DNA of 64,000 nucleotides from NCBI GenBank assembly GCA_013298075.1, contig JAAFJG010000009.1:42437-106436 (forward strand), written 5' to 3'. Both the position numbers and the translations under genes were made by a program. Numbering within the stretch: position 1 is the stretch's first letter; every line of letters begins with the position of its first letter. The notes below the pieces were generated by a model that saw only the letters and a list, made by a program, of their open reading frames with translations, was not told the DNA's origin and ran no database searches. Origin of the DNA: Cytophagales bacterium (GTDB lineage: Bacteria; Bacteroidota; Bacteroidia; Cytophagales; Microscillaceae). This document shows, piece after piece, positions 40,111 through 48,760 of the stretch.

Positions 40111-42528
40111 TTATTCTACAATTAGATTTACTTGTTTGCACAAATCTAAGAATATTTTTTTATTATTTTGCAAATTTGGATTAGTTTTTATTTCAATTTT
40201 CCAATTTGGTAACACAATTTTAGATACTTTGAACAAAACATTTTGCATATCACTAATAGAAGGTTGGATTCCCATTGTTTTGAGACAACTTAAAATCTCA
40301 CTAATTTTAGTCAATAATTTTGTTTGTGAATCATCTAAATAATAAAAATTTGTCAATTCTTTCAACCTACGCGAAGCACTCAAAGCCAATTCTTCTTTAT
40401 TCAAAGGAACGTGCCAGAGCGAAACTTCATCAGCCAACATTTTTAATTTTTGTGTATCCAATGATTTTTTTTCGAAGAAATCTTCAATTTCCTTTTCAAT
40501 CACCACTTCCAAATTCCTTTTCAATAAAAATGGAACAGGCAAATGTTTGGTGCGCATCAAATTCAAAATATTATAATCACGTTCATAAATTTGACTATAA
40601 GAATTAGCTGCTTGCTCCAAACTTGCTTTCAAAATTTGATTTAATACTTTAATTTTATCATCTTTAAAAAGTTCAAGGATTGAAAAATTTGCAGAACTTG
40701 GAAAATACATCTGGATTGTATGCAAAACTTCCGCTAAATTACTTTCTTTAAACGATTTTTTGGCTTTTTTTGCCATTTCTTCAAATTTATCCGCAGGAAA
40801 TTCTTCAGAAGCAGAGCCAAAAATTTGATGTTGCCCTAAATATAAAACAATAAAACTAAATGGCTTTCTTGAAAAAGTGATATTTGAACAAATCGTAGTT
40901 CGCCCTAATGCCATTATCTGAACTCCTGCTTCCAATCGTTCAAAATACTCATTTTCAGCGTGATAATTCAATACATCAATCTTTTCAACGTCTTCTTCAA
41001 ACAAAGAAGCAACCGCATAGTGCATACCTACTTTTGTCAAAGAAAGGCGAGTAGTCGACACTAATTCATTGTAAATTTTTTTGCCGTTGATATATTTTCT
41101 TTCGTTGCTTGGTGCTTTTTCGAGAATATCTAAAAATTTATTTTCCACTATTTTGCCGCTTACTCTTTCGCCAAGTTGCAAAGCACGATTCGCATATTGT
41201 AAAACTTGTAATGTTTCCAGCCCTGAAATTTCATTAAAAAACCACGCACAACTCGTGTACATCAATAAAGCCTGTCGTTGCATTTCTAACAAACGCATAA
41301 TATTTGTTTTGATGTCGGGCGTAATTACCAAATTTTCAAAATGTTTTTTGAAAAATTTATCTATATTATAATTACTTCTATCCAAAATCACTTCGATATA
41401 TTCATTGCGTAAAGCCCAAGGTTTGAGGTGATATTTTCGCATTTCGGTTTCATAAATTTTTATCAATTCATCTCGAACCAAATCCAAACCTTCTCTCAAA
41501 GGTTTTCGCCAATGTTGATGCCAGCCTTCGCCTCCGCCTGTACTACAACCGCAATTACTTCGCCAACGCTCTACGCCATGCGCACAACTCCAAGAACTAT
41601 TTTCGTGAATTTCGACCTCAAATTCTGGTGGACAAAGTGATAAAAATTGACTATAATTGGTGATTTTTGCTAAATTATTTTCCTCAATATATCGTAAACA
41701 ATACGCCAAAGCCATTTCTCCCAATTTATGATGATGCCCATAACTTTCGCCATCAGTAGCAATATGTACTAATTGTGGAAAATCAGCATTATGATAAAAA
41801 GCGTTTGCTAATTCGTGTGCAAACTTTTTTCCATCATTCAAATATCCTTTGAAAGCCACGCCTTGTGAAACTTCTCCATCATAAAAAAAAATAGATATTT
41901 TTTTTCCTGATGGCAAATTACATACATAAGCACGCCTTGTTTCGATGCCGTGATACCATTCTGTCCCGCCAATTTTTCGAAATCTTTTGGCTTGATTGGG
42001 TGCTAAAACAGTGAATTTGATACCAAAATCTGCCATTACTTCCAAGCTTTCTGTATCTACAGCAGCCTCAGCCAACCACATACCTTCAGGTTTGCGTCCA
42101 TAATGACTTTCAAAATCTTTAATTCCCCAAAGTACTTGTGTTTCTTTATCTCTTTTATTTGCCAAAGGCATAATAATATGGTTATAAACTTGAGCCATAG
42201 CCGAGCCATGTCCACCAAAGTTTTTTCTACTTTCAATATCGCCTTCGATAATGGCTTGATACGTAAGAGGCGCATATTTTTTTTGCCAAGACAATAAAGT
42301 TGGTCCATAATTAAAACTAATTTTTGCGTGATTATTGACAATATCAACAATTTCGTTTTGCTTATTGAGAATACGCGCCACGGTATTAGTTTTATAACAT
42401 TCAGTATTTATTTTTTGATTCCAATCGTGAAAAGGAGCAGCAGTTTCTTGTTGTTCAATTTCCTCTAACCACGCATTTTCTCTTGGTGGTTGATAAAAAT
42501 GTCCATGAATGCAAAGGTAACGTTCCAT
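40111..42528 (-). CDS. Glycoside hydrolase family 57 protein with DUF3536 region
   Basis: 805 residues, no signal peptide. The GH57 (beta/alpha)7 domain is at the N-terminus: CIHGHFYQPPRENAWLEEI (metal/substrate His), GMWLAEAAVDTES with the catalytic nucleophile Glu, and THIATDGESYGHHH-like HIATDGESYGHHHKLGE with the acid Asp. The region after ~residue 300 (WSCAHGVERWRSNCGC) matches the DUF3536 extension found in this subfamily. GH57 enzymes act on alpha-glucans as amylopullulanases, 4-alpha-glucanotransferases or branching enzymes; which of these applies is not visible. It is on the opposite strand to glgB, 5.6 kb away, without direct linkage. A -7 box (TATCTTTG) is at 42567-42574. Confidence 0.85.
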   Translation of the reverse strand: MERYLCIHGHFYQPPRENAWLEEIEQQETAAPFHDWNQKINTECYKTNTVARILNKQNEIVDIVNNHAKISFNYGPTLLSWQKKYAPLTYQAIIEGDIESRKNFGGHGSAMAQVYNHIIMPLANKRDKETQVLWGIKDFESHYGRKPEGMWLAEAAVDTESLEVMADFGIKFTVLAPNQAKRFRKIGGTEWYHGIETRRAYVCNLPSGKKISIFFYDGEVSQGVAFKGYLNDGKKFAHELANAFYHNADFPQLVHIATDGESYGHHHKLGEMALAYCLRYIEENNLAKITNYSQFLSLCPPEFEVEIHENSSWSCAHGVERWRSNCGCSTGGGEGWHQHWRKPLREGLDLVRDELIKIYETEMRKYHLKPWALRNEYIEVILDRSNYNIDKFFKKHFENLVITPDIKTNIMRLLEMQRQALLMYTSCAWFFNEISGLETLQVLQYANRALQLGERVSGKIVENKFLDILEKAPSNERKYINGKKIYNELVSTTRLSLTKVGMHYAVASLFEEDVEKIDVLNYHAENEYFERLEAGVQIMALGRTTICSNITFSRKPFSFIVLYLGQHQIFGSASEEFPADKFEEMAKKAKKSFKESNLAEVLHTIQMYFPSSANFSILELFKDDKIKVLNQILKASLEQAANSYSQIYERDYNILNLMRTKHLPVPFLLKRNLEVVIEKEIEDFFEKKSLDTQKLKMLADEVSLWHVPLNKEELALSASRRLKELTNFYYLDDSQTKLLTKISEILSCLKTMGIQPSISDMQNVLFKVSKIVLPNWKIEIKTNPNLQNNKKIFLDLCKQVNLIVE

Positions 42529-42708
42529 TAAAAGAAAAGTTTAGGTTGATATTGTTTTATGATATGCAAAGATACAAGTTTTTTAGAATTTTTTGTATAA
42601 ATCAAAAAAAATATTTCATTCCACATAATAATAACCTTTTTTTGGAAAAATGTTTGTTTTACAAAGACTAAGCAAAAAATATTATATCTAAAAAAAACTT
42701 TTATTACT

Positions 42709-43137
42709 TTACTCTAATTCACGGACTCCCCAACTTTCGTTTACGCATTGTCTTTCATAAAAACTACGTTCTAAATCATCATGCACAGACAAAAGTACTA
42801 CATAATGTGACCAGCTCAATCGTCCAGACAGCGTCTGGACGATTGGATATTTGAGATATAAAATTCTCATATTTGCTATATTGCTACGACTCACGCCTTT
42901 TCCTATGCGGGTACGTAGGTCTTTAGAAACCTCTAAAAGCATTTTTGTTCCATATTCTGCTTTTATACTACCTTTTTGCTCATATTCTACGATATATTGC
43001 CCGATACGCCAATAACCTAACAACATAGCAGTATCTATAGATTTATGTGCTTGTTGACGTGTATTTAGATACTCAGTTTCTATATCATACAAAAGAGTTT
43101 GATAAGCAATATCCTTGGTAATAACTTGATTTTTCAT
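42709..43137 (-). pseudogene. Truncated DUF1016 (YhcG-like) gene, N-terminal domain only
   Basis: 142 residues against ~340-350 in the full family. The N-terminal DUF1016 domain is complete (MLLGYWRIGQYIVEYEQKG, SNIANMRILYLKYPIVQTLSG, LSWSHYVVLLSV) but the frame stops at ESWGVRELE, exactly where the family continues into its PD-(D/E)XK nuclease domain (normally ...VRELKRQI). No remainder of the nuclease is present downstream. The remnant lacks a catalytic domain. It could encode a stand-alone DNA-binding or inhibitory fragment, but loss of function is more likely. Confidence 0.7.
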
Positions 43138-43275
43138 AATATTTATCCTTGATATTTTTTAGAAGTCAAGGAGTTAAGGTTTATATTTTTTGTGATTCTT
43201 AGGTTTTAAGGTCAAATGATAATAAAAATTCGTTATTTTATTTTAGAATTTAACTTGATAATAAAATAAATGTTT

Positions 43276-45132
43276 TTATGCTGATTTTAAAAAATTTAGA
43301 TTGATTACATATTTTTCATTTTCTTTTTTAATAAAATTATTTTGTTCCAATGTATCAAAAATAAGGATTATTTTTTTTCTAAAACTTTCAAAAATTTTTA
43401 TATCGAATATTTTTTTGTGTTGATTAAAATACAAAATATTCCCAATTTGCGAAACAGAAACATCTTTTATTTTGCTATATGTATTGATTTGATAAATAAT
43501 ATTTAAACAATTTTTACAATCATTGTCAAGAGCAATATACGTTTTACCAAAAATTTTAATCAAAACATCATTAAAATCCGTTTTCATTAGTTCTCTATGC
43601 AACACAAAAATAGGTTGAATGGCTGTACTCAATTCGTGTTGATAAATAATTCCTGCTTTTTTCAAAGACGTAATAGCGTTTAGATGATTGTTGTCGTGGG
43701 TCAATAAAATGGTATAACGAAAATTCTCATTTTCTTTTTCAGATTTATACAAATAAGAAATAACGTGTTTTTCGTCTTCTGTGAGCGGTTTTCCTTGCGT
43801 AAGATTTTCTAAAAAACCCGAAAAATTTTCAAATATATTTTCCATTGTATTGTCTAATAATTTTCCACTCGGAATTACCAAAGTTATATCATTTTCATTT
43901 TTAAATTTATAATAAGGCAAATCTATGTTATCTTTCAAACATTCATTGACCAAAGTTGCCATACCAATTCCTTTGCCTTCATACTTATTAAAAACTTTTA
44001 AAATATCAGCCAATTTAGGATTAACCGCTTTTTGATTCGGAATAATCAAACGCAAAGGAATGGCGTGATTGGTTTGTTCTATCAATAATTCTTTTTTAAA
44101 TCCGCCCGGATTTCTAATTTCTATATGTTTTTGAGGCGTAATATCGATATTGATACATCTATTGACTGTATAATCTCGATGTGCTAACGAATTATTGATA
44201 CATTCTCTAATTAAATCTTCGGGATATTCAGGAGTAGGTGTTCCTCCGTTTTCTGCACTAATTCCGATAGCGATATTTCTATAAATAAAATTAAAACTAT
44301 TTTCAAACAAATTTAAAATATTATCTTTTAATATTTTTTTATTTTGAGCAATTTTTATGGGTGAATTTACAAAACAATCTACTTCACAACGATTACCCAA
44401 ATAATCTTCGACATATTCTCCACAAACCAACATACCCAAAATGGTAGGTTCTTCCTCTTTTGTGATAAAAAATTTTCTCAATAAGAATGATTTTGCTTGT
44501 TCAATATCATTTTTTGTGGTTTCTATTTTGATTTCTTTATTGATTTGATAAATATAATCGTTGAGTTTATCGACTGAAATATGTTGAATAGTGGCGTTCA
44601 ACACAGGAAATAATTCTCTACTATTTTCTATTTCTTTTTTATATCCTTCTTGTGCTGAAATTTTATTTTTATCTATTTCGTGGTCGCCTGTTAGTTTTCT
44701 TTGATATGCTTTCCCGTTCAAAAAAGCGTATTTTTTATCTGCAGGCAATTTTTCTACATAAATAACTAAGATTTGTTTATCTAAAAAATCTTTGATTTCG
44801 AAACGAATATAATCAGAAATATCTATTTTTCTTTTTTCAAAGTCTTCAAAACTTTCATTCAAAAGTGTTTTAAAATTTGCTTCAAAATCTTGATTATATC
44901 CATTTCCTATTATATATTTTTTATTTTTTATATCTTCTTTTATTCCCACTAATAAAATGCCTTCATTCGTATTCAAAAATGCACAAATACTTTCTTTGAT
45001 TGAATCATAATCTTTATCTTTGGCGTTTGCAGGCTGATTTTTTAGTTCAAAACTTTCGCTTTCAATCGGTTCATATTCGTTATTAGTGATATAATTTTCT
45101 AATTTTTGAATGATTTTATCAATTTTTTTCAT
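43276..45132 (-). CDS. AlbA_2/Schlafen-domain ATP-binding protein
   Basis: 618 residues. The N-terminal AlbA_2 (Schlafen core) domain (~20-160) has ESFELKNQPANAK (acidic/catalytic-like E), ICAFLNTNEGILLVGIKE, then KYAFLNGKAYQRKLTGD. A GHKL-type ATPase-like segment (~300-400) contains LIRECINNSLAHRDY and HIEIRNPGGF followed by GKGIGMATL. The C-terminal ~200 residues are winged-helix-like. Such proteins are described as transcriptional regulators or helicase-associated DNA-binding proteins; bacterial Schlafen-domain proteins also occur in defence and mobile islands. It lies next to a truncated nuclease gene in an AT-rich pocket flanked by repeats. Function uncertain. Confidence 0.75.
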   Translation of the reverse strand: MKKIDKIIQKLENYITNNEYEPIESESFELKNQPANAKDKDYDSIKESICAFLNTNEGILLVGIKEDIKNKKYIIGNGYNQDFEANFKTLLNESFEDFEKRKIDISDYIRFEIKDFLDKQILVIYVEKLPADKKYAFLNGKAYQRKLTGDHEIDKNKISAQEGYKKEIENSRELFPVLNATIQHISVDKLNDYIYQINKEIKIETTKNDIEQAKSFLLRKFFITKEEEPTILGMLVCGEYVEDYLGNRCEVDCFVNSPIKIAQNKKILKDNILNLFENSFNFIYRNIAIGISAENGGTPTPEYPEDLIRECINNSLAHRDYTVNRCINIDITPQKHIEIRNPGGFKKELLIEQTNHAIPLRLIIPNQKAVNPKLADILKVFNKYEGKGIGMATLVNECLKDNIDLPYYKFKNENDITLVIPSGKLLDNTMENIFENFSGFLENLTQGKPLTEDEKHVISYLYKSEKENENFRYTILLTHDNNHLNAITSLKKAGIIYQHELSTAIQPIFVLHRELMKTDFNDVLIKIFGKTYIALDNDCKNCLNIIYQINTYSKIKDVSVSQIGNILYFNQHKKIFDIKIFESFRKKIILIFDTLEQNNFIKKENEKYVINLNFLKSA

Positions 45133-45257
45133 TATTTTAAGTATGATTTTAAATATATTTTAGGATTGAAGTTTTGCTATTTTTTTGACAGAATTTTCAA
45201 GATTGACAGGATTTTTTCTTTCAAATACAAAGAAATTTTCGTTTTAAATCACAACGT

Positions 45258-45407
45258 TTTTTATCTAAAAAAAGTTTGTTTATTTGTATTTTTTTGACAG
45301 GATTAGCAGGATTTTCAGGATTAACAGGTTTTTTTTGAAATACAAATAGATTTTTATTATAAATATTCTATTTTTTATCTAAAAAAAGTTTGTTTATTTG
45401 TATTTTT
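45258..45407. repeat. Direct repeat of ~37 bp, 112 bp apart, with GACAGGATT units
   Basis: TTTTTTATCTAAAAAAAGTTTGTTTATTTGTATTTTT (37 bases; cited as its first 17, TTTTTTATCTAAAAAAA, and its last part, GTTTGTTTATTTG) occurs at 45258-45293 and 45370-45407. Between and before the copies are irregular units of GACAGGATTTTC and AGGATTAACAGG. The second copy supplies the -33 box of the promoter at 45397. Confidence 0.55.
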
Positions 45408-45428
45408 TAAAAATTATGATTATTTTTG
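45397..45428 (+). promoter_or_regulatory. Promoter of the TPR gene
   Basis: TTTG (45397-45400), 20 bases, TATTTTTG (45421-45428); the start would be ~20 bases before the ATG at 45452. Confidence 0.6.
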
Positions 45429-45451
45429 AGCAATATTAACAATGATTTCAG

Positions 45452-46867
45452 ATGTTTGAACAAGATAATGCTTCATACGATTTTGAGCATACACTCAAAA
45501 GATATGAAAAAATGCTCAAAAATGATGATTATTCTTTTTTTTCGATAGAAGAATTAGAAGATGTAATAGAGTATTATATGCTCAAAAACAAAATAAATAT
45601 TGCTTTAGAAGCTTGCGAATTTGGTTTAGAACAATTTCCTTTGGCTATAGAAATGCAAATGTGGCTTGCTCAAATATATATTCAAGTCAATAGATTAGAC
45701 GAGGCAGAAGAAATTATTGATAAATTAGATAATTTATCGCCCAACGATTATGATATTTTATTGATTCGACAAACTTTTTTACTCAAATCAGGAAAGTATA
45801 AAGAGGCAATTAAATTGTTAGAAAAGGCAATACTTATCACAGACACGCCGCAAGATGTGTATGCGCGTATGGGTTATATTTACCAAAATATGCAAGATTA
45901 TTTGCAGGCAATTAAGTATTATAAAAAAGCAATTACTATCGACCAAAGTTTAGATTATGTGATGATAGAACTCAATGAATGTTGGGATAATTTAGATTTA
46001 TTAGAAGAAAATATTAAATTTTATGAAAATCTAACTGAAGTAGATGCGTTCTCAAAATATGCTTGGTATAATTTAGGCGTTACTCAAATTTATCTCAAAA
46101 AATGGCAAGATGCCCTCGAATCCTTTGATTTTGCTGTTTCTATTGACATCGAATATGCAGACGCATACATGGAAATGGGCGATGTATATATGGAACTTTC
46201 ACTCTACAAAAAAGCCCAAGAATCATTTACACAAGCCTTGAGTTTTGGAGAAATTACGCCTGATATTTTATGTAGTTTGGGCGAAGCCTACGAAAAACAA
46301 GAAGATTATGTATCCGCACAAATCAATTATAAAGCAGCTTTAAAAATAGATAAAACTTGGGATGCTGCTTATCACGGCTTAGGTTGTTGCAAAATGGGGC
46401 AAGATAAATATTACGAAGCCATTCATTATTTGAGAAAAGCAATTTTAATCAATGGTTTTCAAGAAGATTATTGGTTTTCGTTAGCAGATTCTGAATATCA
46501 AGTCGGAAATATTATCACAGCGTTAGAATGTTATCAAAAATCGGCTGATTTATATAGTGGAAATCCTGATTTATGGTTAAATTGGTCTTGTGTTTATTTT
46601 GATGAAGGTGATTTTCAAAAATCAATTAGCCTCATAGAAGAAGGAATTGAATGTTGTGAGAATTGCACCGATTTATATTATCGTTTGACGGCTTATTATC
46701 TTTGTGATGATAATTTTACTAAAGCAATGGAAGTTTTAGAAATTGCATTAGACTATAATTATGAGGAACACGAACAATTATATGATTTTTTTCCTGAGAT
46801 GACAATGCAAAAATCTTTGTATAAAATCATCGAATCTATTATGAAAGAAAAATCAAAAGAAGAATAA
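45452..46867 (+). CDS. Tetratricopeptide-repeat protein
   Basis: 471 residues, almost entirely helical repeats. At least ten TPR units of 34 residues are readable, for example AWYNLGVTQIYLKKWQDALESFDFAVSIDIEYADAYMEMG (seen in pieces as WYNLGVTQIYLKKWQDALE) and CSLGEAYEKQEDYVSAQINY. The N-terminus is acidic and the C-terminus ends EKSKEE. No signal peptide; it is probably a cytoplasmic protein-protein scaffold. It is monocistronic and flanked by repeats on both sides. A specific partner cannot be named. Confidence 0.85.
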   Translation: MFEQDNASYDFEHTLKRYEKMLKNDDYSFFSIEELEDVIEYYMLKNKINIALEACEFGLEQFPLAIEMQMWLAQIYIQVNRLDEAEEIIDKLDNLSPNDYDILLIRQTFLLKSGKYKEAIKLLEKAILITDTPQDVYARMGYIYQNMQDYLQAIKYYKKAITIDQSLDYVMIELNECWDNLDLLEENIKFYENLTEVDAFSKYAWYNLGVTQIYLKKWQDALESFDFAVSIDIEYADAYMEMGDVYMELSLYKKAQESFTQALSFGEITPDILCSLGEAYEKQEDYVSAQINYKAALKIDKTWDAAYHGLGCCKMGQDKYYEAIHYLRKAILINGFQEDYWFSLADSEYQVGNIITALECYQKSADLYSGNPDLWLNWSCVYFDEGDFQKSISLIEEGIECCENCTDLYYRLTAYYLCDDNFTKAMEVLEIALDYNYEEHEQLYDFFPEMTMQKSLYKIIESIMKEKSKEE

Positions 46868-46899
46868 TAGCGTTTTTAAAGTAGAAAGCAAAAAAAAGA

Positions 46900-46951
46900 A
46901 AAAATCCGTTTTAATCCGCTAAATCTGCGTTATCCGCGTGCTAAAATTTTT
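46900..46951. repeat. Short dispersed repeat (CCGCGTGCTAAAAT type), copy 2
   Basis: Shares ~45 bases with 38692-38750, including GTTATCCGCGTGCTAAAAT. It directly precedes the hairpin at 46954. Confidence 0.55.
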
Positions 46952-46953
46952 CT

Positions 46954-46980
46954 CCTTGGTCTGTGGCACACAGACCAAGG
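46954..46980. terminator. 12-bp perfect hairpin after the TPR gene
   Basis: CCTTGGTCTGTG and CACAGACCAAGG around GCA. It may terminate the TPR transcript, but no T-run follows; it could equally be part of a REP-like repeat together with the adjacent 46900 sequence. Confidence 0.5.
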
Positions 46981-47025
46981 ATTAACATAACAGAAATGTC
47001 ATTATCAAGATAAACCAAAATTTAT

Positions 47026-47056
47026 TTTGTAAAATTGAAAAAAAGCCTTAATTTTG
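47026..47056 (+). promoter_or_regulatory. Promoter of the oxygenase/metalloprotease-like pair
   Basis: TTTG (47026-47029), 19 bases, TAATTTTG (47049-47056), 28 bases before the ATG at 47084. Confidence 0.65.
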
Positions 47057-47083
47057 CAATAAATATAATTAAAATACAATAAA

Positions 47084-47875
47084 ATGAAATATATCAATCC
47101 CATATATACTACGCCTGAAGCCATAGAAAATCTAAAAAATGATTTTGAAAAAGGTTTTCCTTATAAACATATTGTCTTAGATAATTTTTTGACAGAAGAA
47201 TTTGCGCAATCTTTGCACCAAAATTTTCCTACGATTGATAAATTAAACAAACATTATCACGGATTAAACGAAAAAAAATCGGAAGGCTCAAATTTTGATG
47301 ATTTTCATAAAGATTTTTCTGTGTTGAGAAATGAAGTTTTGATGTCAAAAGAATTGGCAGATTGGACAGCATACATCACACAAATCGAAGGCGTTTTTGT
47401 TACTGATGATAAATTAGGAACAGGTTTGCATCAAGGTGGGAATGGAAGTTTTTTAGATATTCATATCGATTTTAATATTCACGCCGAAAAAAATGTGCAT
47501 CGAAGATTGAATGTATTAATTTATATGAATCAAAATTGGAAAGATGAATATGCAGGAGATTTAGAAATGTGGGACGCAAAAATGACAAAATGTGAGAAGA
47601 AAATTCAACCACTTTTTAATAGAATGGTCATTTTTGAAACCAACGAAATTTCTTATCACGGATATTCAACGGTGCATTTGCCCGAAAATATGACAAGAAA
47701 ATCTATTTATACTTATTTTTATACTCCTTTGCGTGCCGATTCTTCAAAATATCACGATACCGTTTTTAAAGCAAAACCGACAGACAGCACCGCGAAAAAA
47801 TTGGGTACAACGGTGAAAGAAACATTGAAAAATACAATCAAATCTCAACTTAAAAAATTGGGAATTAAACTATAA
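47084..47875 (+). CDS. 2-oxoglutarate/Fe(II)-dependent oxygenase (prolyl-hydroxylase-like)
   Basis: 263 residues, soluble. The double-stranded beta-helix fold carries the full facial triad: His127 and Asp129 in LDIHIDFNIH, and His192 in EISYHGYSTV; Arg205 in MTRKSIYTYFY would bind 2-oxoglutarate. The N-terminal YKHIVLDNFLTEEFAQSLHQNFP is usual for the 2OG-FeII_Oxy_3 type. Members hydroxylate proteins, peptides or small molecules. The C-terminal ~40 residues are basic and probably unstructured. It is 12 bases before the secreted protease-like gene, so the two are very likely cotranscribed; a shared pathway is inference. Confidence 0.85.
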   Translation: MKYINPIYTTPEAIENLKNDFEKGFPYKHIVLDNFLTEEFAQSLHQNFPTIDKLNKHYHGLNEKKSEGSNFDDFHKDFSVLRNEVLMSKELADWTAYITQIEGVFVTDDKLGTGLHQGGNGSFLDIHIDFNIHAEKNVHRRLNVLIYMNQNWKDEYAGDLEMWDAKMTKCEKKIQPLFNRMVIFETNEISYHGYSTVHLPENMTRKSIYTYFYTPLRADSSKYHDTVFKAKPTDSTAKKLGTTVKETLKNTIKSQLKKLGIKL

Positions 47876-47887
47876 ATCTCAAAAAAA

Positions 47888-48670
47888 ATGAAAAAAATTG
47901 CATTTATTATCACCTTATTTTTATGTTTACTATCACCTATTTTTGCTCAAAAAGGCGTGGGAAGTGCCTCAAAATTAGAAGGAGAAGTGTATGTATTGAG
48001 TATATTTATTGCTTCTGCTGAGGACGATTGGACGCAAAAAGAAAAAGAATTAATGTATAACAAACAGAGAATTGCTACTACTTGGCTCACAAAACAAGCA
48101 AAATTATATAAAAAAAATGTAAGTTTTAAAGAGGGAACTTTTGGATATGAAAAATCAATTATATTAAAAAGTATTCCGAGTGCAAACGCCACAGGCAACG
48201 AAAAAACAGATTGGATTCAAAGCTTATTAAAAAAAATAGGTTATAAATCTCCGCTTGAATTTCATAATTGGGTACTAAAAAATACGACTTGTAAACAATC
48301 TTTGGTGTTGGTTTATGCCAATCAGACAGGCAATAGTTATGCTTTTCCTTTCACAGCCGATTTGAATAAACAAAAATATTTTGTAGAAGGTTGTTTGTTG
48401 TATAAAAAATTTAATGATGGACAAATATTGTATCCATCTGCGATTGCTCACGAAATGTTGCACGATTTTGGTGCTTGGGATTTATATAAAAATTTTATGC
48501 AACCGCAAGACAGAGAAGATAAAGCAAGAGAATTATATCCCAACGAAATTATGCTTAGAATTTCATTGGATATTGATGACCTCGAAATCAATGGTTTGAC
48601 TGCGTGGTTGGTTGGTTTGACAGAAAAAAAAGAAAAGTGGTATGAATGGTTTAAACCCAAAGGATATTAG
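47888..48670 (+). CDS. Secreted protein with a metzincin-type zinc motif
   Basis: 260 residues. Signal peptide (~1-20, ending PIFA). The motif HEMLHDFGAWD at 188-198 fits HExxHxxGxxD, the zinc site of metzincins in which Asp is the third ligand (as in snapalysin-type proteases). The preceding strand and AIA fit the active-site helix. The rest is not recognised: an N-terminal region with GEVYVLSIFIAS and several Lys-rich helices. It would act in the periplasm or outside. It starts 12 bases after the oxygenase gene. I infer a peptidase, but no activity is proven and the family is unassigned by eye. Confidence 0.65.
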   Translation: MKKIAFIITLFLCLLSPIFAQKGVGSASKLEGEVYVLSIFIASAEDDWTQKEKELMYNKQRIATTWLTKQAKLYKKNVSFKEGTFGYEKSIILKSIPSANATGNEKTDWIQSLLKKIGYKSPLEFHNWVLKNTTCKQSLVLVYANQTGNSYAFPFTADLNKQKYFVEGCLLYKKFNDGQILYPSAIAHEMLHDFGAWDLYKNFMQPQDREDKARELYPNEIMLRISLDIDDLEINGLTAWLVGLTEKKEKWYEWFKPKGY

Positions 48671-48760
48671 TTTTTTTGAATATTTTGTTGCATTTACAAA
48701 TAAAAATACACATACATAAAAATACGTTTTTTGTGTATTCTGAACCTAAAAAAATAAAAA

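Noticed and set aside
39057..40184. Open frames opposite to the lipoprotein genes
   Set aside because: They are antisense to genes with clear signal peptides and lipoboxes; the hydrophobic, Ser/Phe-rich sequence is a by-product.
42830..42850. Mobile hairpin inserted into the DUF1016 remnant (CGTCCAGA...TCTGGACG)
   Set aside because: The encoded residues (QTLSGRLSWSH) match the family pattern, so the palindrome is ordinary coding sequence.
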